This document shows positions 35,141 to 43,315 of a stretch of DNA of 53,350 bases, piece after piece. Position numbers and translations under genes: made by a program. The stretch's first letter is position 1. Every line of letters starts with the position of its first letter. This stretch comes from Candidatus Methylomirabilota bacterium (GTDB lineage Bacteria > Methylomirabilota > Methylomirabilia > Rokubacteriales > CSP1-6), in the NCBI GenBank assembly GCA_035709005.1, contig DASTFB010000001.1, positions 1 to 53,350 of the forward strand. Reading direction: 5' to 3'. Below the pieces are notes generated by a model. The model had not been told where the DNA came from. It saw only the letters and a list, made by a program, of their open reading frames with translations, and made no database searches.

Positions 35141-36466
35141 ATGCCTGCTATCATCGGCGGCCTGGTGAAGGCGGGCACCGCTGACCTGTTCCGAGTGCTG
35201 TCTGCCGTAGGCCTTCTGGGTGCCTGCACCGTGCTCGGCCTCGTTCCCAACCTCGTGGAGGCGCCCTGGACGTTCCTCATTGCCTTCTCCGTCGCCTTCC
35301 TCTGTTACGTGGTGGGCCTCGTCGTCTGGGTGCGGCAGCCGGGGCGCGGAGCAGTGGTGGCCATCCTGGCGGTGGCCGCCACATGTCGGCTGGTGCTCCT
35401 TCCGGCCGCCCCGTCGCTCTCGACGGATGCATATCGATATGTCTGGGACGCTCGGGTCGCCCGGGCCGGTATCGATCCGTACGCCTACCCCCCGGTGGCC
35501 CGGGAGCTCGAACCGCTGCGGGACACGACGGTCTTCCCGCGGCTGAATCATCCCACGTGGCGGACCATCTATCCACCGGGGGCGCAGCTCTTCTTTCGGC
35601 TCGTCGACGCCGTGGCGCCGGACAGCATCGTGGCCATGAAGGTCGGCCTGGCCCTGGCCGAGGTCCTCACCCTGGGGCTGCTGCTGGTCTTGCTGGTGAC
35701 GTCGGGCCTGTCACCCGCGCGTGTCGTGATCTACGCCTGGAACCCGCTCGTGCTCGTCGAGCTGTGGGGGAGCGCTCATCTCGACGCGCTCGTGCTGCTC
35801 GGGGTGGTGGCGGCCGCGCTGGCCGTGGTGCGGGGGGCTCGGGAGATCGCGGCCATTCTTCTGGGATTCGCCACCCTGGTGAAGGTCTACCCGGTCGTGT
35901 TCCTGCCGCTGCTGCTCGGGCGGCGGAGCGCCCGCGTGCTGGCGCTCTTCGCGCTGACGGTCGGCGTCGGCTATCTCCCCCCCCTGCTGCTGGGGTGGGC
36001 CGCGGTCGGGTCGCTCCCGCGCTATCTGGTCGAGGAGAGCTTCAACCACGGACTCGTCCGGTCGTTGATCGACTGGCCGCCGCTGGCGCTGGTCGTCCTC
36101 GTCTCGTTCGTCGCGTGGGCGGCGGCCCGGCGGGGCACATTCGGCGAACGCGCGGTGTTCCTGATCGGCGGCTCCGTCGTCCTCATGCCCAACGTCTTTC
36201 CGTGGTACGCGGTGTGGCTCGGGCCCTTCCTGGCGCTCGCTCCCTCGTGGCCCTGGATCGCCTTCACCGGCACGGTGGCCTACGCCTACGCGTTCTTCCT
36301 GCACGAGCCCTGGACGATTCCCGCCTGGGCCAGGCTGGTCCAGGGCTTGCCGCTGGCCGCCGGCCTGCTCGCATGGCTCGTGACGGGCCGCCCCTTCGCG
36401 GGACGGGCCGGCCTGATCCCCTCGTTTCTCGGGCGCCGCCCCCGGGGCCTCCCCGGGGAGGGATGA
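35141..36466 (+). CDS. GT87/DUF2029-like integral membrane glycosyltransferase
   Basis: 441 aa with about 11-12 membrane spans. The first periplasmic loop carries the family features STDAYRYVWDARVARAGIDPYAY and TIYPPGAQL, the acidic/DxY region of GT-C transferases that use polyprenyl-phosphate sugars. The gene at 41381 is a paralogue with the same loop. Start ATG 35141 has GGAGA. Alone on its strand, with an ECF-type promoter for the next gene right after its stop. Confidence 0.82.
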   Translation: MPAIIGGLVKAGTADLFRVLSAVGLLGACTVLGLVPNLVEAPWTFLIAFSVAFLCYVVGLVVWVRQPGRGAVVAILAVAATCRLVLLPAAPSLSTDAYRYVWDARVARAGIDPYAYPPVARELEPLRDTTVFPRLNHPTWRTIYPPGAQLFFRLVDAVAPDSIVAMKVGLALAEVLTLGLLLVLLVTSGLSPARVVIYAWNPLVLVELWGSAHLDALVLLGVVAAALAVVRGAREIAAILLGFATLVKVYPVVFLPLLLGRRSARVLALFALTVGVGYLPPLLLGWAAVGSLPRYLVEESFNHGLVRSLIDWPPLALVVLVSFVAWAAARRGTFGERAVFLIGGSVVLMPNVFPWYAVWLGPFLALAPSWPWIAFTGTVAYAYAFFLHEPWTIPAWARLVQGLPLAAGLLAWLVTGRPFAGRAGLIPSFLGRRPRGLPGEG

Positions 36467-36469
36467 GGG

Positions 36470-36500
36470 CGAACCGGATCTCGGCCACCCCGTGTCATAG
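36470..36500 (+). promoter_or_regulatory. ECF-type promoter CGAACC-N16-GTGTCATAG (DoxX)
   Basis: CGAACC 36470-36475, 16-bp spacer, GTGTC 36492-36496, 66 nt before ATG 36567. It begins 3 nt after the previous stop codon. Confidence 0.6.
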
Positions 36501-36541
36501 GCGTCGAGGGGGCGCGGTGTCATAGGCGTTGAGGGGGCGCG
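36492..36541 (+). repeat. 25-bp tandem duplication of the -10 region
   Basis: GTGTCATAGGCGTYGAGGGGGCGCG occurs twice (36492 and 36517) with one C/T difference, so the promoter -10 block is duplicated; only the first copy has a correctly spaced CGAACC. Confidence 0.8.
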
Positions 36542-36566
36542 CATCCGGGCGCCAGGGAGGGGTAGC

Positions 36567-37154
36567 ATGGCGGTGATCCCGAGGGAACGCATGGTCTCCG
36601 AGGAGCGGAGCGAGGTCCGGGGCGGCGCGGCCACCCGATGGCTCACCGCGGTGGCACCGCTGTGGCCACTCGCGCTGGCCCGGATCGTCTACGGCGTGCT
36701 CTGGTGGCAGCAGTCGAAGTGGAAGGTGCCGTCGGACGACTTTGGCAGGAAGTCGGGCGGAGGCCTCTGGTACTGGGTCCAGCAGGAGATCCAGCACCCG
36801 ACGGTGGGGGCCTACAAGGACTTCCTCGTCAACGTGCTGATCCCGAACTGGACGTTCTTGGGCTGGATGACCCTGATCACGGAGACGTTCATCGGCGTCA
36901 CGCTGATCCTGGGGCTGTTCACCCGGCTGGGCTCGGTGGTGGCCATCGGCATGGCCGCCAACATCACGATCGGCATTCTGAGCGTGCCGCACGAGTGGGT
37001 CTGGACCTACACGATGCTGATCATGTTTCCCGTGCTCTTCTTGCTGACGGATGCCGGTCGCAGCCTGGGGGTCGACGCGTACCTGGCGCCGCGCCTGGAC
37101 CGCGCCGCCGCTGGCGGCAGCCGCCTAGCCCGGATGATGCGCTGGCTGGTCTGA
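36567..37154 (+). CDS. DoxX/DoxD-family membrane protein
   Basis: 195 aa, four membrane spans: LWPLALARIVYGVLWWQQSKWK, an amphipathic stretch with GLWYWVQQEIQHPT, then WMTLITETFIGVTLILGLFTRLGS and MLIMFPVLFLLTDAGRSLG. It resembles the thiosulfate:quinone oxidoreductase small subunit (DoxD) and the paralogue at 42793. Quinone-linked redox function is inferred from the family; no DoxA gene is present. ATG 36567 has GGGAGGGG. Transcribed from the ECF-type promoter. Confidence 0.8.
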   Translation: MAVIPRERMVSEERSEVRGGAATRWLTAVAPLWPLALARIVYGVLWWQQSKWKVPSDDFGRKSGGGLWYWVQQEIQHPTVGAYKDFLVNVLIPNWTFLGWMTLITETFIGVTLILGLFTRLGSVVAIGMAANITIGILSVPHEWVWTYTMLIMFPVLFLLTDAGRSLGVDAYLAPRLDRAAAGGSRLARMMRWLV

Positions 37155-37173
37155 GCGTCGAAGGCGGCTGGCC

Positions 37174-37734
37174 TCAGGCGGTTGGGTGCGGCGCCCGCCG
37201 CCGCGCGGCGAGGAGGATCGCGATGATGGTCATGCTGTCGACGATCTCTCCGGCCAGGACCATGTCGAGTGCCTCGGCGAACGGAAATGGCCGGACGTCG
37301 ATGAACTCGGTCTCATCGGGCGGCGCGGGCGACGGGGTGAGCCCTTCGGCCAGGTAGAGGTGGGCGGTCTCGTCGATCACGCTCTTGCTGGTGTGATACA
37401 TGCACAGGGCGCTGAGACGGCCGGCCCGGTATCCGATCTCCTCGGCCAGCTCGCGCTGGGCGGCCGCCTCCAGCGGCTCGCCCGCGTGCACGCCGCCGGT
37501 GGGCATCTCCCAGGTGACCCGGCGGGCCACGTAGCGATACTGACGGATCAGGAGCACCGTGTCGGCGTCCACGAAGGGCAGCACGCCGACGCAATCCCCG
37601 GTGGTGACGACCCCGTACGTGGTCGTTCGCCCGTCCGGCATCTCCACGCGGTCCTCTCGCAGCGACAGCCATTTGTTGGCGTAGATCGGCCTGGAGTCCA
37701 GGGTGCGCCACGGCTCTTCGCTGCGGCGGGTCAT
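37174..37734 (-). CDS. NUDIX hydrolase, ADP-ribose pyrophosphatase-like
   Basis: 186 aa with a complete NUDIX box GGVHAGEPLEAAAQRELAEEIGY (about 80-102; E88, R94, E95, E98, E99 pattern). The preceding strand VLLIRQYRYVARRVTWEMPTG is typical of NudF/ADP-ribose diphosphatases. It should hydrolyse a nucleoside diphosphate linked to X. Its ATG overlaps the stop of the upstream TIGR04282-like transferase (ATGA), so the pair is coupled, possibly a sugar-nucleotide pathway. Confidence 0.87.
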   Translation of the reverse strand: MTRRSEEPWRTLDSRPIYANKWLSLREDRVEMPDGRTTTYGVVTTGDCVGVLPFVDADTVLLIRQYRYVARRVTWEMPTGGVHAGEPLEAAAQRELAEEIGYRAGRLSALCMYHTSKSVIDETAHLYLAEGLTPSPAPPDETEFIDVRPFPFAEALDMVLAGEIVDSMTIIAILLAARRRAPHPTA

Positions 37735-38396
37735 CGCTCGTGCGCCTCCAGAAATGCCGCGGTGTGGGGGGGGGCGTGGCCGCGCCGACGGACCACGGCG
37801 TCACGCAGCCGGGTCAGGTCGTCCGGCGTGTCGACGTCGAACCAGGGAGGCAGGCAGACGAATCTCAGTCCGGCGGCCGCCGCCCGCCGTAGCGTCTCCT
37901 TCAGCACGCGCGGCGTGCTCCACTCCATCGCCTCGAACAGCTCGGCCCGCGGGGCCCGCATGCCGATCAGGTAGTAGCCCCCATCGTCCGTGGGCCCCAG
38001 GACCACGTCGACCGCCGGATCAGCGATCCTGTCCACCGCCTCCTGAAGAAAGGCGGTCGGCAGCGTCGGCGTATCGCTGTCGATGGCGATGGCGCCGGGG
38101 TGCCCGTCGCCGAGCAAGGCACTGAGGGTCCCGAGCAGCCGCGCGCCCAAGTCGGCGCCCTGCTGGCACACCAGGGCCAAGCCCGGCGCCAGCGCCTCGA
38201 ACTCTGGCCGCGCCTCGTCCGGCGTGTAGGCGACGAACGGCCGGGCGTCCTTGAGAGCGCGCACCTGGTCGATCTTGTCCAGCAGGAAGCAGCGATAGAG
38301 CGCCGCCGCCGCACCGGGAGAGAGCGGAGGACAGAGCCGCGTCTTCACGTCGCCCGCACGCGGCGCCTTGGCCATGATCACGATGGCCACCGGCAT
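37731..38396 (-). CDS. TIGR04282-like (DUF2064) glycosyltransferase, arsenosugar-associated family
   Basis: 221 aa GT-A-like nucleotidyl/glycosyl transferase: AIVIMAKAPRAGDVKTRL (4-21), AIDSDTPTLP, VVLGPTDDGGYYLIGMR and PPWFDVDTPDDL are family signatures. The family was first defined beside radical SAM/selenodomain genes and is now linked with arsenosugar biosynthesis. An ArsM fusion is present 23 kb away but no ArsS. Start ATG 38396 (GTG 38399 adjacent). Followed directly by NUDIX. Confidence 0.82.
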   Translation of the reverse strand: MPVAIVIMAKAPRAGDVKTRLCPPLSPGAAAALYRCFLLDKIDQVRALKDARPFVAYTPDEARPEFEALAPGLALVCQQGADLGARLLGTLSALLGDGHPGAIAIDSDTPTLPTAFLQEAVDRIADPAVDVVLGPTDDGGYYLIGMRAPRAELFEAMEWSTPRVLKETLRRAAAAGLRFVCLPPWFDVDTPDDLTRLRDAVVRRRGHAPPHTAAFLEAHER

Positions 38397-38413
38397 CACG
38401 GTCGCCGGTGGCT

Positions 38414-39103
38414 TCACCGGATCACGCGCGGCGGCCTGGGCTCGTGGGGGGCGCTCAGGATGTCCGTCGTGTTGCACTGGTGGTCGGCGACGACGAAGTG
38501 CCAGTCGCGCGGATTGATGGGGACCGCGGACGTGTCGACCTCGAGCTGGTAGACCCCCTGGGGGAAGTTGGCCTTGAGATCGCGGACCCGCCGTGGCGGC
38601 TGCATGGCGAACGCGCGCCCGGTGGCTGCGTTGAACGCGAGGATCTGGGGACCGAGGTCGTCGTTGGGGTCCGAGACGTCGAGCTTGACGAACGTGACCT
38701 TGCCTTGTCTCTGCTCCCACGGGAAGAAGCCGGCGCCCTTAATGACCGGATCGTTCGCCCGTGTCGGCTCGGGGACGAGGACGACGTCGACGGTGAGTGT
38801 CCGGCCCGTCTCCACCCGAATCGCCTCCGGTTTGTAGATGTAGCCGCTCGAGTAGACGTGAAGTCCGTACTGACCGCCGGTCGGGAGCTCGATGCGGAAC
38901 CGGCCGTTGGCGTCCACCAGAGCGCCACGGTCCCACACGTTGTTGTGGATCTCGCCCTTCTCCAGCAGGGCCAGCCCCGGCAGAACCTGGCCGGCCTTGC
39001 TCTTCACGGTGCCCGTGATCACGGTCGCCGCGCCGGCCTCGAGCCCGGGCCCTAGACCAATAGCGCCAAACATGATGATCGTGGCGAACGCAGCTCGCAT
39101 CAT
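38414..39103 (-). CDS. exported protein with carboxypeptidase-regulatory-like domain
   Basis: 229 aa. Signal peptide about 1-26, then a beta-sandwich domain of the CarboxypepD_reg type (TVITGTVKSKAG, GALVDANGRFRIELPTGGQYGLHVYSSGY, about 27-110), a middle segment on predicted calculation-like residues, and a C-terminal domain with VYQLEVDTSA and DWHFVVADHQCNT. Role unknown; such proteins often bind saccharide or are paired with cytochromes. AAAGGAG precedes ATG 39103. The 66-bp dispersed repeat lies immediately upstream. Confidence 0.7.
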   Translation of the reverse strand: MMRAAFATIIMFGAIGLGPGLEAGAATVITGTVKSKAGQVLPGLALLEKGEIHNNVWDRGALVDANGRFRIELPTGGQYGLHVYSSGYIYKPEAIRVETGRTLTVDVVLVPEPTRANDPVIKGAGFFPWEQRQGKVTFVKLDVSDPNDDLGPQILAFNAATGRAFAMQPPRRVRDLKANFPQGVYQLEVDTSAVPINPRDWHFVVADHQCNTTDILSAPHEPRPPRVIR

Positions 39104-39113
39104 GGTGACTCCT

Positions 39114-39225
39114 TTGTAACGGGGGCCGCGAGCCCGGTTCGCTCCGAGGGTGGCCTGCCCGAGGTGCGGGGCGGCTCCGTTGTAACGGGGGCGCGAGCCC
39201 GCTTCGATCCGAGGGTGGCCTGCCC
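39114..39225 (-). repeat. two tandem copies of the dispersed 66-bp repeat
   Basis: Unit A 39114-39178 and partial unit B 39180-39225 (46-47 bp, three differences; period 66). Unit A is about 80% identical to 18353-18418 in the opposite orientation, and in both places the same end faces an ATG. Read on the minus strand, unit A contains CGAACC then 15 nt then GTTACAA, a promoter-like arrangement. Confidence 0.8.
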
Positions 39226-39246
39226 TGGGCACGCGTGGTTTCCTTC

Positions 39247-39903
39247 TCAGCGTGAGGACAGTCGCCCCGCGACTTCGGCGAGGAGATAGGCGATGACATC
39301 GGCCATGGCCGGACTGTCCCAGGCCAGTCCTCGTTCCCTCCCCGCGTGGGCTTCGAGAAAGCCTTCGAGCGATTCGGAGTGGCCGCCCCGGGTGCGTGGA
39401 AACGCCGCGAACGCTGGCGCGATCGCTGGCGAGCCGTGGCAGGCGGCGCAATGGCGAACATACAGGCGGCGCCCGCGCGCGACACTCTCTTCCAGCGCGC
39501 GCAGCCGGGCCGGAAACGCTGGCTGCCCCTCAGCGCGGCCGGGAGTCGGGGGGAGGCCGGCAGCCTGGGCGGCGAGGTACGCGGTGATCGCCGTCGCCGC
39601 CGGCCGCGGATCGGTGTGGCCGTAGTGCCGTCTGACGGCCTCCGCGTTGGCCTGCAGCAAGGTCATGACCCGGCCGTGGGGTGGCGGAAGCGGCCTGAAC
39701 TTGGGAAAGCTCGGCGCCCAGCCCCGCATCTCGGAGGGGTCGTGATGGCACGTGGCGCAGGCGACGGGGGTCCGGGGATCGCCGGATGACATCCACCAGC
39801 GCTCGCCCTCCGCGACCAGGGCATCCCGCGCGGCCGCGCCCGCCGTCGCCACGAGCGCCAACCCGGCCATCGCCAGCCCGCGCGCGGCGCGCCAGCAGCT
39901 CAT
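39247..39903 (-). CDS. exported di-haem cytochrome c
   Basis: 218 aa. Signal peptide about 1-25; two CxxCH haem sites, C49-A-T-C52-H53 and C152-A-A-C155-H156, within two class I-type domains. Distal Met candidates lie in MTLLQ and PAMADV. It acts in periplasmic electron transfer. Last gene of a seven-gene operon; ATG 39903 overlaps the upstream GT2 stop (ATGA). Its presence behind glycosyltransferases and radical SAM genes suggests an oxidative step in the pathway or fortuitous co-transcription. Confidence 0.88.
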   Translation of the reverse strand: MSCWRAARGLAMAGLALVATAGAAARDALVAEGERWWMSSGDPRTPVACATCHHDPSEMRGWAPSFPKFRPLPPPHGRVMTLLQANAEAVRRHYGHTDPRPAATAITAYLAAQAAGLPPTPGRAEGQPAFPARLRALEESVARGRRLYVRHCAACHGSPAIAPAFAAFPRTRGGHSESLEGFLEAHAGRERGLAWDSPAMADVIAYLLAEVAGRLSSR

Positions 39904-41384
39904 GCCCTGTCCATTCGCGCCCGGACGGCCGGCGCCGTATGCAGCATCGTCAGGATCCCCACGGCCATGAAGCCGCACGTGTACAGAAACAGGAATGGCA
40001 CCACGCCGTATTCCCCGTGGTGCCAGACGACGACGGTCCCGATCGCGCAATAGAGGCCAATCGCGATCTCGGCCAGGCCGAGCCGCACCCGGCGGTCGAC
40101 GTAGGTCTTGCCACGCCACTCGCCGCCGGCGGGCCCGATGCCGAACTTGGGCGTGCGCAGGAAGGTGAGGTCGCCCCCCCGGAACGCCCCGAGCACGGCG
40201 AGGCTCGTGCTCCAGGCCACGCCCACCCCGATCACCATGATGGCGGGAATCTGCCAGAGCCGCCGGCGCCAGCGGGCATCGACTGCGCGCTGAGCGTAGG
40301 CGAGCATACAGGCCGGCCCCAGGGTAGCCAGGGCGAACGCCACGCTCACGGCGGGCACGAGCGGCTTCGGCGGAGCCAGCTCCCGCACGGCCAGGAGAGG
40401 GATCGAGAGCAGGAGGACCGTGAGCATGAGGGGGTGGATCAGGTAGTAGGTCAGGTGGACCGCCGCCTGGTACTTCACCCACAGGCTCACCGGCGCGCGG
40501 AAGACCTGGGGCAGTATCTTCAGCGCGGTCTGAATCGAGCCCTTGGCCCACCGTCGCTGCTGGGACTTGAAGCCGGTGACGAGGACCGGCAGCTCGGCCG
40601 GGCACACCAGCTCCGGCCGATAGGCGATGCGCCAGCCCCGGAGCTGGGCGCGATAGGACAGGTCCAGATCCTCGGTGAGCGTGTCGTGGGTCCAGCCGCC
40701 CGCATCCTCGATGGCGGCCCGGCGCCACACGCCGGCGGTGCCGTTGAAGTTGAGGAAGAGATTGCCGGCGCAGCGGGCGGCCTGCTCGACGCCGAAATGG
40801 CCATCGATACCCAGGGCCTGGGCGATCGTCAGCAGGGAGAAGTCGCGGTTGAGGTGACCCCATCGCGTCTGGACGACGGCCACGCGTTCGTCCACGAAGT
40901 GGGGCAGGGTCATTCTCAGAAAATCGGGGGGCGGGACGAAGTCAGCGTCGAAGATGGCGATGAATTCTCCCCGGGCTTCTTTCAGGCCCGCGGCGAGAGC
41001 GCCCGCCTTGAACCCCGACCGCTCGCGGCGATGGATGTGCACGACGGTCAGGCCGCGAGCGGTGAGCGCGCAGGCCGTGTCGGCCACGATGGCGGCGGTG
41101 TCGTCCGTGGAGTCGTCCAGGATCTGGATCTCCAGGCGGTCGGCCGGGTAGTCGAGCGCGCCGACGGCAGTCAGCAAGCGATGGACCACGTAGCGCTCGT
41201 TGTAGATGGGAAGCTGCACGGTCACCGAGGGCCAGTGTGCGGGCGGCGGGGGGGCCGGCCGCACGCGGCGATGGTGCCACCAGTGGAGCCCGACCATCAC
41301 GTACGCGTTGACGCCGTAGAGAAACAGCCCGACGACGGCCACCGCCCCGATCGCGCCAGCGAGTGCCTCGAGGGCGAGCATCAT
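39900..41384 (-). CDS. cellulose-synthase-like processive GT2 glycosyltransferase
   Basis: 494 aa. N-terminal membrane helix (4-30), GT2 domain with QILDDSTDD, FDADF (DxD), TEDLDLSYRAQ (TED, catalytic base) and QQRRW (Q-x-x-R-W), followed by four or five membrane spans. These are the hallmarks of processive beta-glycan synthases (CslA/BcsA-like). No PilZ domain. It could extend a beta-linked glycan on a lipid carrier across the inner membrane. ATG 41384 overlaps the GT87 stop (ATGA). Confidence 0.88.
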   Translation of the reverse strand: MMLALEALAGAIGAVAVVGLFLYGVNAYVMVGLHWWHHRRVRPAPPPPAHWPSVTVQLPIYNERYVVHRLLTAVGALDYPADRLEIQILDDSTDDTAAIVADTACALTARGLTVVHIHRRERSGFKAGALAAGLKEARGEFIAIFDADFVPPPDFLRMTLPHFVDERVAVVQTRWGHLNRDFSLLTIAQALGIDGHFGVEQAARCAGNLFLNFNGTAGVWRRAAIEDAGGWTHDTLTEDLDLSYRAQLRGWRIAYRPELVCPAELPVLVTGFKSQQRRWAKGSIQTALKILPQVFRAPVSLWVKYQAAVHLTYYLIHPLMLTVLLLSIPLLAVRELAPPKPLVPAVSVAFALATLGPACMLAYAQRAVDARWRRRLWQIPAIMVIGVGVAWSTSLAVLGAFRGGDLTFLRTPKFGIGPAGGEWRGKTYVDRRVRLGLAEIAIGLYCAIGTVVVWHHGEYGVVPFLFLYTCGFMAVGILTMLHTAPAVRARMDRA

Positions 41385-42796
41385 CCCGGCCGTGGCGAGG
41401 GCGCCGGAGCCGCGGGCAGGCGAGGGTCGGCTCGGCGACCGCCTCGCTCCCCCATCGGGGCCGCGGCGGCGCCGGTGCGCGGCCGGTGTCGCCACTCCCA
41501 GATCAAGAGCGCGTAGAGGGGGACGAACTCGACGAGACGAGCCCAGAGCGGCAACTCGGACCACGCGTACTTGAGATAGGAGAGCGCGACGGCGCCGCTC
41601 AGCCAGAGCCAGGCCACCGACGGGACCACCGCGAGAAACGGCAGAATCCACAGCACGTACCAGGCGTGGAGCGCCGTCGGGGCCAGCAGGAGCCAGGCAG
41701 CCACGGCGGCGAAGCCTGCGGCGAAGATTCCATCGGCACTCTCGCGCAGCCGGCTCCGGGTCCGCAGCAGCACATGCCCGAGGAGCCCGAACAGGAGGAG
41801 CATCACGATGGCGCGCGCGACTTCACCGGCCACACCGTCGCCGCCCAGACCGATACCTTCGGTGAGAAACCAGCGCAGGCCGACGTTGAAGTCCTCGGCG
41901 CTCGAAAAGTACTCGGGCAGGAAGCCGAGCACCTTGAAACCGACCGGCGCGGCATACAGCAGGTAGCCGGCGGCCACCACGCCGAGCGAGGCGACCGCAA
42001 AGCGCCGGTCCCCGCGGCGCCACCAGGCGAGCGCGAGCGCCGCCGGGTAGAGCTTCAACAGCACCGCGGCCCCCACCGCCGCGCCGGCCATCGTCATCCG
42101 TCCCTCCTGGCGCCAGAGCAGCGCGAGCAGCACCAGCGGCAACAGCGCGGGCTCGACATGGGCCGCCTGGACGCCCTCGAACACAGCCAGCGGCGCCCAG
42201 GCAAACACGATGACCGCGCCGGGCGGCCGGCCCATGCGACGGAGGACGCGCAGCAGCAGGACAGCGGTGGCGATCTCGCAGCCGAGAAGGAAAAGACGCC
42301 AGCCAAGTAGGCTGTCGGGAAACACCGCCGTCACCGCCGCGAACAGTATCTGCGTGCCTGGCGGATAGACCGTGGGCTTGGTCGGGCGATTGATGTTCGG
42401 GTAGATGGTCTCGTCCCGCAGGTGAGCCAGTTCGGGCGCCGAAGGCGGATACCGGTAGGGGCTGATGCCGGCGCGCTGCACTCGTCCATCCCAGAGATAA
42501 CGATTGACATCCGATGAGAGCACGACCGGCGTGGGCAGAACGGCGACGCGGAAGAGCAGCCCGAAACCCAGCACCAGCCCGAGGACCACGCGATCGTGGC
42601 CGCCGCGGCGGAGGGTCAGCGAGGTCGCGCTGAGGTAGAGGACGAAGAGCGCGGTGAACACGCTCACGTGGCGCGTGAACGCGTTCGTCTCGTCACCCGG
42701 CAGAGAGCGGGCGTCGAGCGCGTAGCCCACGAGGCTGAGGACGCCGATGGCCCCGAGGGCGACCCGGCCGGCCGCCCCCGTCCTCACGGCGTTCAC
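41381..42796 (-). CDS. GT87/DUF2029-like membrane glycosyltransferase
   Basis: 471 aa, about 11 membrane spans. Loop one has LSSDVNRYLWDGRVQRAGISPYRYPPSAPEL and TVYPPGTQILF, closely like the protein at 35141 (paralogues). GT-C type, using polyprenyl-phosphate donors on the periplasmic face. The C-terminal 30 residues are Pro/Arg-rich. GTG 42796 overlaps the DoxX stop (GTGA). Confidence 0.83.
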   Translation of the reverse strand: MNAVRTGAAGRVALGAIGVLSLVGYALDARSLPGDETNAFTRHVSVFTALFVLYLSATSLTLRRGGHDRVVLGLVLGFGLLFRVAVLPTPVVLSSDVNRYLWDGRVQRAGISPYRYPPSAPELAHLRDETIYPNINRPTKPTVYPPGTQILFAAVTAVFPDSLLGWRLFLLGCEIATAVLLLRVLRRMGRPPGAVIVFAWAPLAVFEGVQAAHVEPALLPLVLLALLWRQEGRMTMAGAAVGAAVLLKLYPAALALAWWRRGDRRFAVASLGVVAAGYLLYAAPVGFKVLGFLPEYFSSAEDFNVGLRWFLTEGIGLGGDGVAGEVARAIVMLLLFGLLGHVLLRTRSRLRESADGIFAAGFAAVAAWLLLAPTALHAWYVLWILPFLAVVPSVAWLWLSGAVALSYLKYAWSELPLWARLVEFVPLYALLIWEWRHRPRTGAAAAPMGERGGRRADPRLPAAPAPSPRPG

Positions 42797-43305
42797 GCCG
42801 CGTGTCTCAGCAGGCGCGCCCAGCCCGCGCCGGTCTGTGCCCGCCGGGCCAGCGCGGGGCCGAGCCACGCGTCCACCCCGAGGATCCGACCGGCGCCGGT
42901 CGCCGCGAAACAGAACAGCGGCAGCGTGAGCAGTGGCCAGATCCAGTACCATTCGCCAGGCACGTTGAACGCCCCCAGCGCGATCTGCGTCTGCCAGAGG
43001 AAGCCCACGGCGCCGGCCAGCCGCGTGAGGGCGCCGACCAGGAGGAGCAGGCCCAGCCCGAGCTCGACGACGAACGTCTGCAGTGCGAACAGGCCGAAGT
43101 TCGGCAGCACGACGTCGCTCAGGAACGCGGCGTACCAGCCGAAGGTCGGGTGGGCGATCTCCTTCTCGATGAACCCTCGCAGCCAGCCGTAGCCGATCCA
43201 GGGCGCCTTCTGCAGCGCCATGTCGAGGTAGAGCAGACCGTAGGCCATGCGGAAGATGGCCAGGGGCCAGCCAGGCACCCGCGCGCCGACTCCCAGGGCG
43301 TGCAC
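42793..43305 (-). CDS. DoxX-family membrane protein in the glycosyltransferase operon
   Basis: About 170 aa with four membrane spans: PLAIFRMAYGLLYLDMALQKAPW, IAHPTFGWYAAFLSDVVLPN, TFVVELGLGLLLLVGALTRL and WIWPLLTLPLFCFAATGAGRILG. It parallels the DoxX/DoxD protein at 36567 (WIGYGW..., HPT..., GRILGVDAWLGP). GTG 43305, 10 nt after the radical SAM stop, is the most plausible start; GTG 43278 is possible. Possible quinone-linked redox partner of the operon. Confidence 0.75.
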   Translation of the reverse strand: MHALGVGARVPGWPLAIFRMAYGLLYLDMALQKAPWIGYGWLRGFIEKEIAHPTFGWYAAFLSDVVLPNFGLFALQTFVVELGLGLLLLVGALTRLAGAVGFLWQTQIALGAFNVPGEWYWIWPLLTLPLFCFAATGAGRILGVDAWLGPALARRAQTGAGWARLLRHAA

Positions 43306-43315
43306 CGCCAGGCCC

